Assembly (NCBI GenBank): GCA_963758505.1
Contig: CAVWVJ010000003.1
Span: 2,108,001 to 2,172,000, forward strand
Length of the DNA: 64,000 nt
Direction: 5' to 3'
DNA from: Korobacter sp963758505
GTDB taxonomy: Bacteria; Acidobacteriota; Terriglobia; Terriglobales; Acidobacteriaceae
Shown: one piece after another, positions 63,266 to 64,000 of the stretch
Position numbering within the stretch: position 1 is the stretch's first letter
Layout of the letters: every line of letters starts with the position of its first letter
Translations under genes and position numbers: made by a program
The notes under the pieces: generated by a model
Databases searched by the model: none
Told to the model about the DNA's origin: nothing
The model's input: the letters and a program-made list of their open reading frames with translations, nothing else

Positions 63266-63292
63266 CAAAAAAACCTGCGGCTGCCCGCAGGT
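63266..63292 (-). terminator. Intrinsic terminator of the TPR gene
   Basis: ACCTGCGG-CTGC-CCGCAGGT; on the minus strand followed by seven T (TTTTTTTGC). Lies 24 bases past the stop at 63316. Confidence 0.94.
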
Positions 63293-63315
63293 GGTGAAAT
63301 TACGAGGAAATCGAA

Positions 63316-64000
63316 CTAAGAAGCGGACTTATCCGTCTTCTGGCCAGGCTTGATATTCAGGTGCTTCTTGGCTTGCGCGATCATCTGCTCCACATTGGCG
63401 CGCTCCGGAAAGTCGGGAACTGTCTTCAGCAGTTTCTCCCAGGTCGCCACAGCACCGGGGGCATCGCCTTTACCGCGCCACTGCGCCATGCCCAGGTTGA
63501 ACAAGGCCTGGCCATGCTTGGGATTGTCTTTCAGCGCCGTCTGGAACTCCTGAATCGCGCGATCGGGATTATCAACATACAGATACGCAGTTCCCATATC
63601 GGTTCGTATGGACGCATTCTTCGGTTCGATCGCCAGCGCGCGGCCGTAATAATCGATGGCAACATTGAACTGCTGCGCGTCGTAATACAGGTTTCCGACC
63701 TGCGCCAGTGTCTCCACGTCGGCCGGATTGCTCTTCAGCTTCGTAAGCAACGGGGCGGCCTGCTGATCCGCCATGGCCTTCAGTTGATCCGGGGTCGGCA
63801 TCTGTCCGGCTGCGCCGCTGTGCATCGCGTCGGCAGGGGGTTGTGGCGCCGCCGCATTCGCGGTGGTATTCGCTGGCGCGCTCCCATTTTGTGAGCCGCG
63901 GACGAGATATCCCACTGCGGTTCCAACGATCAGGCAGATCACCGCCATGATGTACGCCTGTGTACTCGTCCAATTTTGAGGATTGCTTGATTTTGTCGAT
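63316..64000 (-). CDS. TPR-repeat membrane protein, truncated at the right edge
   Basis: 228 codons are visible and the frame stays open to the window edge, so the true start is outside. Reading in from the edge: STKSSNPQNWTSTQAY, one TM (IMAVICLIVGTAVGYLVRG), a Pro/Ala linker, then at least three TPR-type helix pairs (DVETLAQVGNLYYDAQQFNVAI, then DYYGRALAIEPKNASIRTDM and FQTALKDNPKHGQALFNLGM). The layout resembles CcmH/NrfG-like TPR proteins, but no cytochrome-maturation genes are visible, so a general scaffold role is as likely. An ATG at 63948 is inside the TM helix and is not the start. Confidence 0.82.
   Translation of the reverse strand, partial: STKSSNPQNWTSTQAYIMAVICLIVGTAVGYLVRGSQNGSAPANTTANAAAPQPPADAMHSGAAGQMPTPDQLKAMADQQAAPLLTKLKSNPADVETLAQVGNLYYDAQQFNVAIDYYGRALAIEPKNASIRTDMGTAYLYVDNPDRAIQEFQTALKDNPKHGQALFNLGMAQWRGKGDAPGAVATWEKLLKTVPDFPERANVEQMIAQAKKHLNIKPGQKTDKSAS

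Overview
The window looks like chromosomal DNA of an Acidobacteriota member, most likely class Terriglobia (Koribacter-like). The evidence is a duplicated-orphan MacB/FtsX permease, three von Willebrand A proteins of the 'VWFA-related acidobacterial' type, FecR/DUF6600 and DUF4015 proteins, and the VWA-MglA-Clp-type ATPase neighbourhood. The DNA is GC-rich with dense genes on both strands. I saw no tRNA, rRNA, CRISPR array, insertion sequence, integrase or phage gene. This reads as core chromosome with lineage-specific accessory genes, not as a mobile island.

Layout. 1-10.8 kb (minus strand): truncated S53 peptidase, orphan permease, GH1 glycosidase, large FecR/DUF6600 surface protein, secreted S10 carboxypeptidase. 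10.9-18 kb (plus): membrane diguanylate cyclase, binding protein without signal peptide, a beta-barrel-like protein plus cytochrome c pair behind a Fur-like palindrome, STAS protein, CDP-alcohol phosphatidyltransferase, EamA transporter. 18-30.9 kb: VWA protein, cysS, pseudo-receiver, class-III aminotransferase, yraN, PilZ protein, SGNH lipoprotein, alaS, then an AlkA-like glycosylase and recX that are both frameshifted. 31-37 kb: pilT, two divergent VWA genes, mglA-type GTPase and a single-module Clp ATPase. 37-46.4 kb: LysM-DUF4015 protein, ilvE, then the translation block infC-rpmI-rplT-pheS-pheT followed by a coiled-coil gene and zapA. pheS and pheT are separated by an opposite-strand NTF2-like gene. 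46.4-53.3 kb: two tandem FtsX-type permeases, two convergent HpnI-like glycosyltransferases and a GT39 protein, suggesting glycolipid or envelope work. 53.3-64 kb: proline-rich small protein, SDR and FNT-channel pair, Ser/Thr-rich secreted protein, a DHOD-like plus pyruvate:ferredoxin oxidoreductase operon with a CRP-type palindrome upstream, a phospholipase-C-type lipoprotein and a TPR membrane protein cut by the right edge.

Most worth a second look: (1) four +1 indels within about 340 bp that break recX and the adjacent glycosylase, so either a local assembly fault or two fresh pseudogenes; (2) infC that appears to start at AUC; (3) the Fur-like and CRP-like palindromes; (4) a stand-alone HSP100 D2 module that keeps a ClpP-loop-like tripeptide; (5) pheT without its EMAP-type tRNA-binding domain and split from pheS; (6) a structured gap after zapA that could hold 6S RNA. 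I found no convincing multi-gene defence or otherwise wholly novel system.
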